From: Thauera sp.
GTDB lineage: Bacteria > Pseudomonadota > Gammaproteobacteria > Burkholderiales > Rhodocyclaceae
Length of the DNA: 64,000 nt
Direction of reading: 5' to 3'
Assembly (NCBI GenBank): GCA_024235615.1
Contig: JACKMB010000002.1
Coordinates: 344,321 to 408,320, forward strand
How positions within the stretch are numbered: the stretch's first letter is position 1; each line of letters opens with the position of its first letter. The translations under genes and the position numbers were made by a program. Positions 49,817 to 58,434 of the stretch are shown piece after piece. Under the pieces are notes generated by a model. The model worked only from the letters and a program-made list of their open reading frames with translations, did not search any database and was not told the DNA's origin.

Positions 49817-51886
49817 ATGTTGCGTGCGCTGCTTGCAGGGGTGCTGCTCGCCGGCTGGCTCGCCTGTCTTTCGCCCGCCGAGGCCGCGCCGGTGCCAGCC
49901 AGGTTGCATCTTGCGGTCGAGCTCGATCCGGCGCGTGGCGAGCTGCAGGTGGAGGCGGTGCTGCGTGTGCCCGAGGCCGGCTACGGCTTCGTGCTGCACG
50001 AGTCGCTGCAGCCGCAGGCGGCGAGCGCCGACGGGCGTGCGCTGTCGCTGCGTGCGGCGGGCAGCCGCGGTTCGCTGCGCGCGTGGCGGGTGGAGGCGCC
50101 GGCCGGCGCCGAGTTGCGCCTGCGCTACGGTGGCAAGCTGCCCGCGCTCGAGCAGGCACGCGACCATCGCGAGGTGTTGAAGGCAATGCCGCCCATGGCC
50201 TCGCCCGCAGGCACGTTCCTGGCCAGTGGCAGCGGCTGGTATCCCCGTCCGGCCGAACTCTTCGCCTACGAGGTGGACCTCGTGGTTCGCGGCGGCCAGC
50301 CGGCGCTGGTCGCCGGCCGGCTGGCACGCGAGCAGCCCCCCGCCGCCGCAGGCGAGCCTTACCGCGCGCGCTTCGTCTTCGAGCACCCGGCCGACGGCAT
50401 CGACCTGATGGCCGGGCCCTGGGTGGTGCGCGAACGCCTCGCCTCCCAGGCCGACGGCCGGGCGTTGCGCCTGCGCACCTACTTCCCCGCCGCGCTCGAC
50501 GCCGAGGCGGGGCTGGCCGAGGCCTACCTCGCCGACAGCCAGCGCTACATCGAGCGCTACGCCGGGCAGGTCGGCGCCTATCCCTTCACCGAGTTCTCGG
50601 TGGTGGCGGCCCCGCTGCCCACGGGTTTCGGCATGCCCACGCTGACCTACATCGGCGAGCAGGTGCTGCGCCTGCCCTTCATCCGCGCGAGCTCGCTCGG
50701 CCACGAGGTGCTGCACAACTGGTGGGGCAACGGCGTGCTGGTCGACTACGCGCGCGGCAACTGGTCGGAGGGTCTGACCACCTTCATGGCGGACTACGCC
50801 TACAAGTCGGAGGAGTCGGCCGCCGCGGCGCGCGAGATGCGCCTGGGCTGGCTGCGCGACTTCGCCGCGCTGCCGGCGGGCGCGCATGCGCCGCTCGCGG
50901 ATTTCCGCTCGCGCACCCACGGCGCCGCGGCTGCGGTGGGCTACGGCAAGGCGGCGATGGTGTTCGTGATGCTGCAGGACGAGATCGGCGAGGACGCCTT
51001 CGCGCGCGGCATCCGCCTGTTCTGGGCGCGTGAGCGCTTCCGCACCGCCGGCTGGGACGCGCTGCGTGCCGCCTTCGAGGAATCAGCGGGGCGCTCGCTG
51101 CAGGGCTTCTTCCGGCAGTGGCTGGAACTGCCGGGCGGCCCGGCGCCGCGCATCGAGCGGGCGCGCCTGATCGAGCAGGCCGGGCAGGGTGCGCGCCTGC
51201 GCGTGGTCCTGACGCAGCCGGCGCCGGTGCATGCCTTGCGGCTGCCGCTGCGGCTCGTGGCGGGTGATCGTGTCGAGACCCGGATCGTCGAGTTTGCGGA
51301 GGGGCGAGCAGAGGTGGAGCTGACGGCCGGCTTCGTGCCCGAGGGCGTGGCGCTCGACCCGGAGCTGCGCCTGTGGCGCCTGCCGGAGGCCGCCCAGCTG
51401 CCGCCCATCCTCCGCCAGTGGATCGTCGCCGCAGCACCGCGGCTGGTCGTTGCCGACGCACTGGAGGAGGCGGACGCTGCCGGGACGGGCCGAGGCGGCG
51501 AGTTCGCCGAGGCAGCGCAGGCGCTGGCCGGGCGACTGTTCGAGCGTCCGCCGGCGGAGGAGGGGCTTGCTGCGCTGACCGCCGAGGGTGGGCCCGTGCT
51601 GCTCGTGGGCAGCGTGCCTGCAGTGGCGACCGCGCTCGACCGCGCCGGCCTGCCGGCGCAGCCCCTGGACATGCCCGCCGGTGGCACGGCCAGGGTGTGG
51701 ACCGTGCAGCGCGAGGCCGGTCCGGCGCTCGCAGTGATCGCCGCCGCCGATCCCGCCGCGCTGCGCGCGCTGCAGCGCCCGCTGCCACACTACGGCAGCC
51801 AGAGCTGGCTGGTCTTCGATGGCGCGCGTGCAAGTGCCCGCGGGGTTTGGCAGGCGCCCGGGCGGTCGGTGGCGGTGGAGCGTTGA
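49817..51886 (+). CDS. M1-family-like exported metallopeptidase
   Basis: A 689-residue protein with a signal peptide (about 1-23, LLAGWLACLSPAEAA). The zinc site is GHEVLHNWWGN (HExxH near residue 296) with the third ligand in NWSEGLTTF, the pattern of gluzincin M1 peptidases. The N-terminal beta domain (25-230) is shorter and divergent, without the usual GxMEN exopeptidase motif; PTGFGMPTLTYIG stands in its place, as in the aminopeptidase-like Cys/Gly catalytic subgroup. After residue 450 the sequence is not recognisable as a known domain. It follows the ChaN-PDZ gene by one base. Confidence 0.85.
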   Translation: MLRALLAGVLLAGWLACLSPAEAAPVPARLHLAVELDPARGELQVEAVLRVPEAGYGFVLHESLQPQAASADGRALSLRAAGSRGSLRAWRVEAPAGAELRLRYGGKLPALEQARDHREVLKAMPPMASPAGTFLASGSGWYPRPAELFAYEVDLVVRGGQPALVAGRLAREQPPAAAGEPYRARFVFEHPADGIDLMAGPWVVRERLASQADGRALRLRTYFPAALDAEAGLAEAYLADSQRYIERYAGQVGAYPFTEFSVVAAPLPTGFGMPTLTYIGEQVLRLPFIRASSLGHEVLHNWWGNGVLVDYARGNWSEGLTTFMADYAYKSEESAAAAREMRLGWLRDFAALPAGAHAPLADFRSRTHGAAAAVGYGKAAMVFVMLQDEIGEDAFARGIRLFWARERFRTAGWDALRAAFEESAGRSLQGFFRQWLELPGGPAPRIERARLIEQAGQGARLRVVLTQPAPVHALRLPLRLVAGDRVETRIVEFAEGRAEVELTAGFVPEGVALDPELRLWRLPEAAQLPPILRQWIVAAAPRLVVADALEEADAAGTGRGGEFAEAAQALAGRLFERPPAEEGLAALTAEGGPVLLVGSVPAVATALDRAGLPAQPLDMPAGGTARVWTVQREAGPALAVIAAADPAALRALQRPLPHYGSQSWLVFDGARASARGVWQAPGRSVAVER

Positions 51887-52000
51887 GCGCACCCGGCACC
51901 TTGGTCCTGGCGTGCCGGCCATCCGGTCGCCAAACCGCGGTACCGTCTTCACGGTGCTAGACTGCCGCGCCCACCCGCAATCGAACAACAGGTCGTCTCC

Positions 52001-53203
52001 ATGTCTTCCCGTCCCCTCGTGCTCGCGGCCGCGCTTGCGGCACTCTCGCTGCCCCTCTCCGCCGCCGCCGACGAGGCCGCGTTCGCCTCCTGCCTCGCCA
52101 AGCTGCGTGGCGAGGCCGCGGCCAAGGGGGTGCGCGGCGACACCTTCGACGCCCACACGGCTGCGCTTGCCCCCGACATGGCGGTGATCGGGTTCCTCGA
52201 CGCCCAGCCCGAATTCGTCACCCCGATCTGGGACTACCTCGCCGCGCTGGTGGACGAGGAGCGCGTCGCCGACGGGCGCGCGATGCTGGCGCAGTGGAAG
52301 GAGGTGCTCGCCGAGGTCGAGCGCCGCTATGGCGTCGAGGCCGAGACGGTGGTCGCGGTGTGGGGCGTGGAGAGCAACTACGGGCGCAACTTCGGCAGCC
52401 GGCCGCTGCTCACCTCGCTGTCCACACTGTCCTGCTTCGGGCGCCGGCAGGCCTTCTTCCGCGGCGAGTTCTTCACCACGCTGAAGATCCTGCAGGAGGG
52501 CCACGTCGCCCCCGAGCGCCTCACCGGCTCGTGGGCGGGCGCCTTCGGCCACACCCAGTTCATGCCCTCGACCTTCATGCGCCTGGCGGTGGACTTCGAC
52601 GGCGATGGCCGCCGCGACCTCATCGACAGCGTGCCCGACGCGCTCGCCTCGACCGCCAACTTCCTCAAGCGCGCCGGCTGGCGCAGCGACCTGCCCTGGG
52701 GCTTCGAGGTGCGCCTGCCGCGCGGCATGGACACCTCCGACGCCGGCCGCCGCAACAAGCAGCCGATGGCCGAGTGGGCCGCGCGCGGCGTGCGGCGGGC
52801 CGACGGCAGCGCCTTGCCCGCGGGCGGTGCGCCGGCCGGGCTGATGCTGCCGGCCGGGCGCGAGGGCCCCGCCTTCCTGGTCACGCGCAACTTCGACGCG
52901 CTGTATTCCTACAACGCCGCCGAGAGCTACGGCCTCGCGATCGCCCACCTCTCGGACCGCCTGCGCGGCGGCGTGCCCTTCGTCGCCGCGTGGCCGACCG
53001 ACGACCCTGGCCTGTCGCGCGCCGAGCGCCGCGAGCTGCAGCAGCTGCTGATCGCGCGCGGCCACGACATCGGCGAGGCCGACGGCATGATCGGCGCGCG
53101 CACCCGCGAGGCGCTCCAGCGCGAGCAGGCCGCGCTCGGCCTGCCGGCCGACGGCCGCGCCGGGCAGCGCGCGCTGCAGGCGCTGCGTGCGGCGGGGCGC
53201 TGA
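52001..53203 (+). CDS. Lytic murein transglycosylase (MltB family) with peptidoglycan-binding domain
   Basis: A 400-residue exported enzyme cleaving glycan strands with formation of 1,6-anhydromuropeptides. A signal peptide (about 1-23) is followed by the SLT_2/MltB domain: catalytic Glu in AVWGVESNYGRNFG (about 128), GAFGHTQFMPSTF, and RNFDALYSYNAAESYGLAIAHL. A C-terminal peptidoglycan-binding domain 1 (about 340-398; QQLLIARGHDIGEADGMIGARTREALQ) completes it. No lipobox, so a soluble periplasmic form. Three 11-bp direct repeats overlap the stop codon. Confidence 0.93.
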   Translation: MSSRPLVLAAALAALSLPLSAAADEAAFASCLAKLRGEAAAKGVRGDTFDAHTAALAPDMAVIGFLDAQPEFVTPIWDYLAALVDEERVADGRAMLAQWKEVLAEVERRYGVEAETVVAVWGVESNYGRNFGSRPLLTSLSTLSCFGRRQAFFRGEFFTTLKILQEGHVAPERLTGSWAGAFGHTQFMPSTFMRLAVDFDGDGRRDLIDSVPDALASTANFLKRAGWRSDLPWGFEVRLPRGMDTSDAGRRNKQPMAEWAARGVRRADGSALPAGGAPAGLMLPAGREGPAFLVTRNFDALYSYNAAESYGLAIAHLSDRLRGGVPFVAAWPTDDPGLSRAERRELQQLLIARGHDIGEADGMIGARTREALQREQAALGLPADGRAGQRALQALRAAGR

Positions 53204-53229
53204 GAGGGCGCTGAGAGGGCGCTTAGAGG
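53197..53229. repeat. Three tandem 11-bp repeats at the transglycosylase stop codon
   Basis: Unit GCGCTGAGAGG occurs twice exactly and once with T for G in the sixth position; the first unit holds the TGA stop codon. Confidence 0.8.
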
Positions 53230-53412
53230 GCGCTCGGGTGCGTCCGCGGCGCGTCTTCGCGCTCGTCGTTTGACGGTCAGGCCGTCGCCGGCACGGCCCC
53301 GGCGGCCCCCAAGCCGGTTCTCATGCAAGCCTCACGGGGCCGGCTCGCCGGTCGCGATCGCCGTCCGGCTGGCGTGCTTTCGGCGGCTGGGCGGCTGCGG
53401 CCGCGCCGGCGC

Positions 53413-54183
53413 TCAGGCCGGCTCGCGGCGGCGCTGCGCGCGCTCGATGCGTCTTGCCTCGTCGTGGGTCTCGTCGAGCACTTCCTGCACGTAGTCCATG
53501 TGCTCCGAGGCGAGGCGGCGGGCGTCGTCGGGCCGGCCACCGACGATCGCGTCGTACAGGGACTGGTGCTGGGCGAGCAGCTTGTCGCGCACCGCGCTGC
53601 CGAGCGGCAGCATGCCGCCGATGTTGGTCACCACGTTGTGCTCGAGCAGCTCGAACAGGCTGCGGATGGTGTGCAGCAGCACCGCGTTGTGGCTGGCCTC
53701 GGCGATCGCGAGGTGGAAGAGGGCGTCGGCCCGCCCCTCGTCCGCCCGGCTGATGCGCCCCTGCTGCAGGTAGCAGTCCTGCACGCGCTCGAAGGCGGCC
53801 TTCAGGCGCTCGCGGTCGGGGGCGGTGGCGCGCTGCGCAGCGTAGTAGGCGCAGGCCCCCTCCAGGGTGTGGCGGAACTCGATGAGGTCGCGCTGGGCCT
53901 CGGGGTTGCGCCCGAGCAGCTCGATCATCGGATCGCGGAACGAGGCGCCGAGCGTGCTGTTCACGAAGGTGCCGCCGCCATGGCGGCTCACCAGCAGCCC
54001 GCGCGCCACCAGCTTCTGGATCGCCTCGCGCACCGACGGCCGCGACACGCCGAATTCCTCGGCGAGCGCGCGCTCCGCAGGCAGGCGCTCGCCCGGCCGC
54101 AGGCTGCCCTCGAGCACCAGGGTCTCGATGCGCTCGACGATGCTGTCCGACAGGCGGCGGGGCTGGAGCGGGGCAGGTTTCAT
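53413..54183 (-). CDS. GntR/FadR-type transcriptional regulator
   Basis: A 256-residue repressor of the FadR subfamily. A winged-helix N-terminus (LSDSIVERIETLVLEGSLRPGERLPAERALAEEFGVSRPSVREAIQKLVARGLLVSRHGGGTFVN) is joined to an FCD ligand-binding domain (about 95-230) with metal- or acid-binding residues in EFRHTLEG, DALFHLAIAEASHN and HQSLYDAI. Such PdhR/LldR/GlcC-like proteins bind small carboxylates. No target operon sits next to it: on one side is the transglycosylase gene, on the other the end of the CRISPR array, so its ligand and targets are unknown. Confidence 0.9.
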   Translation of the reverse strand: MKPAPLQPRRLSDSIVERIETLVLEGSLRPGERLPAERALAEEFGVSRPSVREAIQKLVARGLLVSRHGGGTFVNSTLGASFRDPMIELLGRNPEAQRDLIEFRHTLEGACAYYAAQRATAPDRERLKAAFERVQDCYLQQGRISRADEGRADALFHLAIAEASHNAVLLHTIRSLFELLEHNVVTNIGGMLPLGSAVRDKLLAQHQSLYDAIVGGRPDDARRLASEHMDYVQEVLDETHDEARRIERAQRRREPA

Positions 54184-54463
54184 CGAGGGGGCGTCCTGGG
54201 TGGTGGTGTGGTGCGGGGTGTGAATCTAGTCCGGCGGGGGCGTGGGGGCAAGGGGATTGTCCGGGCTGTCCGGTTCGACGCGTCGGAGTCTTCCCGGCTG
54301 GTGTCGATCGTTGAAGGTCCTCGGGATCGCCACTGAGGAGCCGTCCGAGCGATCGGCGCCCTTTCCTAGCATTGGGGAGTCGAGGGGAGGTGCAGCATGC
54401 GCGGGTCCCCGCTCCCATGGGTGGCGCTGGGCGCGGATGCCTGCGGGTGCTCGGCGCCGGCGT
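54184..54463. other. 280-nt gap between the regulator gene and the CRISPR array
   Basis: No gene, repeat or tRNA seen. It holds the upstream region of the GntR-type gene and the leader-distal flank of the array. No degenerate repeat was found left of 54464. Confidence 0.6.
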
Positions 54464-54491
54464 TTTCTGAGCTGCCTATCCGGCAGTGAAT

Positions 54492-54523
54492 TTGGTGTCG
54501 AACGGGTCGTTGCTGCTGAACAA
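54492..54523. other. Leader-distal spacer adjacent to the IS110 insertion
   Basis: A 32-nt spacer, the last one in the array, lying between the intact terminal repeat (54464-54491) and the split repeat (from 54524). A deletion-bearing version of the same spacer occurs at 57191-57215, also directly beside an IS110 copy. Confidence 0.85.
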
Positions 54524-54619
54524 TTTCTGAGCATCCCATCCGCGCGTCCCGCACGCCCGGCGTTCCGGAAGAAACGACTATGGCTTACAAGGAGAACGGC
54601 AGCGCCGCGATGACCGACA

Positions 54620-54790
54620 CGTCATTGGTGCGAGCTCGCGGCGTTAGAGGACGCTGTGGAGCGAGCCCGACTCTGAGCATGGTCCGGGAATCGTCGGCGA
54701 CAGTGGTGAGCACAGCGATGTGCATCCCGTTTGAGAGATCGAGTCGAAATCGACGCTTCCCTTGGCGCTGCCGTTCTTGGACGAGGATGG
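54620..54790 (+). ncRNA. Candidate IS110 bridge RNA region
   Basis: The non-coding left end of the element contains a clear stem-loop: GCTCGC (54634-54639) with GCGAGC (54661-54666), and inside it GCGT (54641-54644) with ACGC (54651-54654). Directly after it, TCTGAGC (54672-54678) is identical to seven bases of the interrupted CRISPR repeat, as expected for a left target guide. TTGAG (54731-54735) matches the element's right junction, as expected for a donor guide. IS110-family bridge RNAs are established knowledge; assignment of loops here is inference. Boundaries are approximate. Confidence 0.45.
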
Positions 54791-54795
54791 AGCAG

Positions 54796-56121
54796 ATGAT
54801 GGCGATGCGCAAGCGGACAGACACGGTGTTCCCGAACGCGGCGGGGATCGATGTGGGTGCTTCGAGCCACTGGGTGGCGGTGCCGCCCGACGCGGCAGAG
54901 GAGTCGGTGCGCGAGTTCGGCGTCATGACGGACGATCTGCGCGCCTTGGCCGACTGGTTGATGGCGTGCAAGGTGGAGATCGTCGCCTTGGAGTCGACCG
55001 GCGTGTACTGGATCCCGCTGTTCGAGATCCTGGAGCAGCGCGGACTGCAGGTCTGGCTGGTCGATGCGCGACAGATGAAGTACGTGCCCGGCCGCAAGAG
55101 TGATGTGCAGGATTGTCAGTGGCTGCAGCGTTTGATGAGCTACGGGCTGCTGCGCGCAGCATGGCGACCTGCCGGAGAGGTCTGTGAGCTACGGGCGATT
55201 GCCCGGCTGCGCGAGACCTTGCTCGCCGAGCAGGCCAGTTGGGTGCAGCGCATGCAAAAAGCCTTGGTGCAGATGAACATTCAACTCACCGAGGTGCTCA
55301 CCGACGTGATGGGGATGAGCGGTCAGGCGATCATCCGTGACATCGTCGCCGGCGAGCGCAACCCTGAAGTGCTGGCGCGTCACCGTCACCGGCGGGTCAA
55401 GGCCAGCACCGAGGAGGTCATCCGTGCGCTGACCGGGAACTGGCGCCAGGAGCATCTGTTCGTGCTGGGTCAGGCACTGTCGATGTACGACGACATCGCC
55501 CGTCACCTGCGCGAATGCGACGCCCAGATGCAGGTGCTGCTCGGGCAGCGGGCGCAGTGCGCGATCAACGTTGGCGCGGTGCCTCGAGCCGGCAGCAAGG
55601 CGCGCGCTGCCTTCGATGTCCGGCAGATGCTCGCCAATTGGGCAGGGGTCGATCTGACGCGGATCAACGGGCTCGAGGTGAGCTCGGTGATGAAGATCCT
55701 GACCGAGATCGGACCCGACCTCTCCCGCTTTGCCAACGTGAAGCACTTCTGCTCGTGGCTGGGGCTGTGCCCAGGGACCAAGGTCAGCGGTGGCAAGGTG
55801 CTCTCGGCCGGTACCAAGCGTTCGGCCAACCGCGTGCGCCAGGCCCTGAAGATGGCCGCGATGACGCTATCGCACAGCAACTCCGCCCTCGGAGCGTTCT
55901 ATCGGCGCCTTTGCAGCCGGATGGACAAACCCAAGGCGAACACCGCAACGGCGCATAAGCTCGCGCGCATGGTGTATTTCATGCTCACCCGCGGCGAGGC
56001 CTTCGTCGACCAGGGGCAGCAGCGATACGAAGAACTGCAACGCGAGCGCAGCATCGCTGCACTCAAACGCCGAGCCACCGCGCTCGGGTTCCAGATCAAC
56101 CCCATCGGGGCAGCCGCATGA
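54796..56121 (+). CDS. IS110-family transposase (serine/DEDD recombinase)
   Basis: A 441-residue recombinase with the two-part IS110 layout. The N-terminal RuvC-like DEDD domain has Asp in AAGIDVGASSHWVAV, Glu in VALESTGVYW and the Asp pair in GRKSDVQDCQWLQ. The C-terminal transposase_20 domain has the helix-hairpin-like LTEIGPDLSRFANVKHFCSWLGLCPGTKVSGGKVLSAGTKRSANRVRQALKMAA, with the serine candidate in the SGG region. The start is uncertain: ATGs at 54787, 54796, 54799 and 54805 are in frame; 54796 follows GGAG closely. Reading upstream to 54580 is open but covers the guide-RNA region, not protein. It is transcribed opposite to the array. Confidence 0.93.
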   Translation: MMAMRKRTDTVFPNAAGIDVGASSHWVAVPPDAAEESVREFGVMTDDLRALADWLMACKVEIVALESTGVYWIPLFEILEQRGLQVWLVDARQMKYVPGRKSDVQDCQWLQRLMSYGLLRAAWRPAGEVCELRAIARLRETLLAEQASWVQRMQKALVQMNIQLTEVLTDVMGMSGQAIIRDIVAGERNPEVLARHRHRRVKASTEEVIRALTGNWRQEHLFVLGQALSMYDDIARHLRECDAQMQVLLGQRAQCAINVGAVPRAGSKARAAFDVRQMLANWAGVDLTRINGLEVSSVMKILTEIGPDLSRFANVKHFCSWLGLCPGTKVSGGKVLSAGTKRSANRVRQALKMAAMTLSHSNSALGAFYRRLCSRMDKPKANTATAHKLARMVYFMLTRGEAFVDQGQQRYEELQRERSIAALKRRATALGFQINPIGAAA

Positions 56122-57223
56122 AAACCGCCCCGGCTAGTTTTGTTTCTTGAGCTGCCTATCCGGCAGTGAATCGTCCGCAGGCTCAACACGGTGCTGTTTC
56201 TGGCTGCCTATCCGGCAGTGAAATCTTGTCCTTCGCGGAATTTCGCCCGGACTTTCTGAGCTGCCTATCCGGCAGTGAATTATGTGCGCGTCACCGAGGT
56301 CGCGGTCTCAGTTTCTGAGCTGCCTATCCGGCGGTGAATTGCCGAGTAACATTCACGCACGCGTTGCGTCTTTCTGAGCTGCCTATCCGGCGTGAATGGT
56401 GAATCCTGCTATAAGCGCGTTTTCTGAGCTGCCTATCCGGCAGTGAATAAGCGATCGCCGTGCTCCCGTACCGATTTCTGAGCTGCCTATCCGGCAGTGA
56501 ATTGGGATCATGCGGGTCGACAGGTTTTCTGGGCTGCCTATCCGGCAGTGAATCTTCGTGCCGACAGCACCGCCGAGGCTTTTCTGAGCTGCCTATCCGG
56601 CAGTGAATGTAGAACGCCTCGCGCTGCTGGTCCATTTCTGAGCTGCCTATCCGGCGGTGAATACGGTATCCCAGAGCACGTGCAGGGGACGCTTTCTGAC
56701 GCCTATCCGGCGGTGAATGTATGCGACGGCGTGAACGCATTTCTGGCGCATCCGGCAGTGAATATGAGACTGGTGGTTCCGCTGGCTCGACTTTCTGGAG
56801 CTGCTATCCGGCGGTGAATGGCGTGCGCCGCGATGGACCGTGCTTTCTGAGCTGCCTATCCGGCAGTGAATCGACGAGCTGCGATCCGCGACCGAATTTC
56901 TGGGCGCCTGTCCGGCGGTGAATCCCCGACCTTGCGCAGATTCTTTCTGAGCTGCCTATCCGGCGGTGAATCGACCGGAATGCGCGTCGCTCGTAGGATT
57001 TTCTGAGCTGCCTATCCGGCGGTGAATGTGCCGGTGCTCTATCGGCGCTGCTTTCTGAGCTGCCTATCCGGCAGTGAATGTCATGGTCATTCTGCGCGCG
57101 GATCCATTTTTTCTGGCTGCCTATCCGGCAGTGAATGGAGACATGCTGGGCTGCTCGGCGCATTTCTGAGCTGCCTATCCGGCAGTGAATTGGTCGAACG
57201 TCGTCTGCTGAACAATTTCGAGC

Positions 57224-58434
57224 ATCCATCCCGCGTCCCGAGCCCGGCGTTCGAGAACGATATACAAGCGCACGCCGCGTGACCGGCACGTCATTGGTGC
57301 GAGCTCGCGGCGTAAGGACGCTTGGGCAGGCGATGAGCATGGCGGATCGTCGGCGAAGTGGTGAAGCTGCATCCCGTTGAAATCAGCAAATCACCTTCAG
57401 CGCTGCCTTCGGCGAGATGCGCAGATGCGACGCAGCACACGTTCGAACGCGGCAGATCGTGGGCTTCGAGCCACTGGGTGGCGGTCGCCCGGCAGCGAGG
57501 CAGTGGCGAAGTTGGCGCCACCGCGGCGATCTGCGCGCCGGCGACTGATGCGGCGGTGGAATCTCGCCTTGGTCCGGCGTTACTGGATCGCTGCATTCGA
57601 GATCCTGGAGCAGCTCGTGATCTGCAGGCTGGCTGGTATGCGCTCGACAGATGAAGTACGTGCCCGCATGATGTGCAGGATTGCAGTGCTGAGCGTTTTG
57701 AGCTACGGCGCTCGGCAGCTGGCGCTCTGGAGTCTCGCTCCGGCCGCGGCGTGACATCAAACTGCGCCACTCAGGTGTCACCGACGTGATGAGCGTCGGC
57801 GATACGCATCGGCCGGGCCCGCTGGCGTAGTCCGGCGGGTCGCCGCCCGTGCGCTGCGGGAACTGGCGCCAGGAGCATCTGTTCGTGCTGGGTCAGGCGT
57901 CATGTACGGACGTCGCCCGTCACGCGCGATGCGCGCCCGATGCAGGTGCTGCTCGGGCAGCGGCGCAGTGCGCGATCAACGTTGGCGCGTGCCTCGCCGG
58001 CGGCGCGCGCCTTCGATTCGGATGCGCATTGGGCGGGGTGATTGCGCGCACGGCTGTGAACTGAAGATCCTGACGAGATCGGCGACTCCGCTTGCCAGCG
58101 GAAGCACTTCTGCTCGTGTGGCTGCTGGACCAGGTCAGCGGTCAAGTGCTCGGCAGATACCAAGCGTTCAACCGCGTCGCCAGGCTGAGCCGCGATGACG
58201 CTCGCTGCTCGCCCTGGGCGTTCTATCAGCGCCTTGCGCCGGATGACAAACCAAGCGAACACCAGCGCATAGCTCGCGCGCTGTTATCAGCTCACCCGCG
58301 GCGAGCCTATCGCCAGGGGCAGCAGCGATCGGAACTGCAACGCAGCGCAGCATCGCTGCACTCAACGCCGAGACCGCGCGGGTTCCAGATCAACCCCATC
58401 AGGCAGCCGCATGAAAACGCCGCTAGTTTGTTCT
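57224..58434 (+). pseudogene. Second IS110 copy, disrupted by many small deletions
   Basis: A colinear version of the element at 54533-56147, about 1211 bp instead of 1615, with recognisable segments throughout (for example the GNWRQEHLFVLGQA coding region at about 57858-57899 and the 3' end to 58434). Differences are almost all deletions of 1-5 nt spread along the whole length, with few substitutions, so no reading frame survives. It sits in the same position of a repeat and beside the same spacer (57191-57215) as the intact copy. Either a decayed duplicate or unpolished sequence. Confidence 0.85.

Larger units (their letters stand above)
54533..56147 (+). mobile_element. IS110-family insertion sequence inside a CRISPR repeat
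   Basis: About 1615 bp between two copies of TGAGC (54528-54532 and 56148-56152). The left flank TTTCTGAGC is the first part of a CRISPR repeat; the right flank TGAGCTGCC continues the same repeat, so the element sits in the repeat with a short shared core; exact ends can shift within TGAGC. No terminal inverted repeats, as expected for IS110. A 5' non-coding part of about 260 nt and a 3' part of only 26 nt put it in the arrangement of the IS110 group, where the guide RNA lies upstream of the recombinase gene. Confidence 0.88.

Noticed and set aside
54580-54795. Transposase beginning at 54580 (513 residues)
   Set aside because: The extra N-terminal 70 residues are not like IS110 proteins and cover the likely guide-RNA region with its stem-loop.
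56324-56740. Open frames running through CRISPR repeats (repeated IHCRIGSSE- or LSCLSGSE-like peptides)
   Set aside because: They are translations of the 28-nt repeat itself, not genes.
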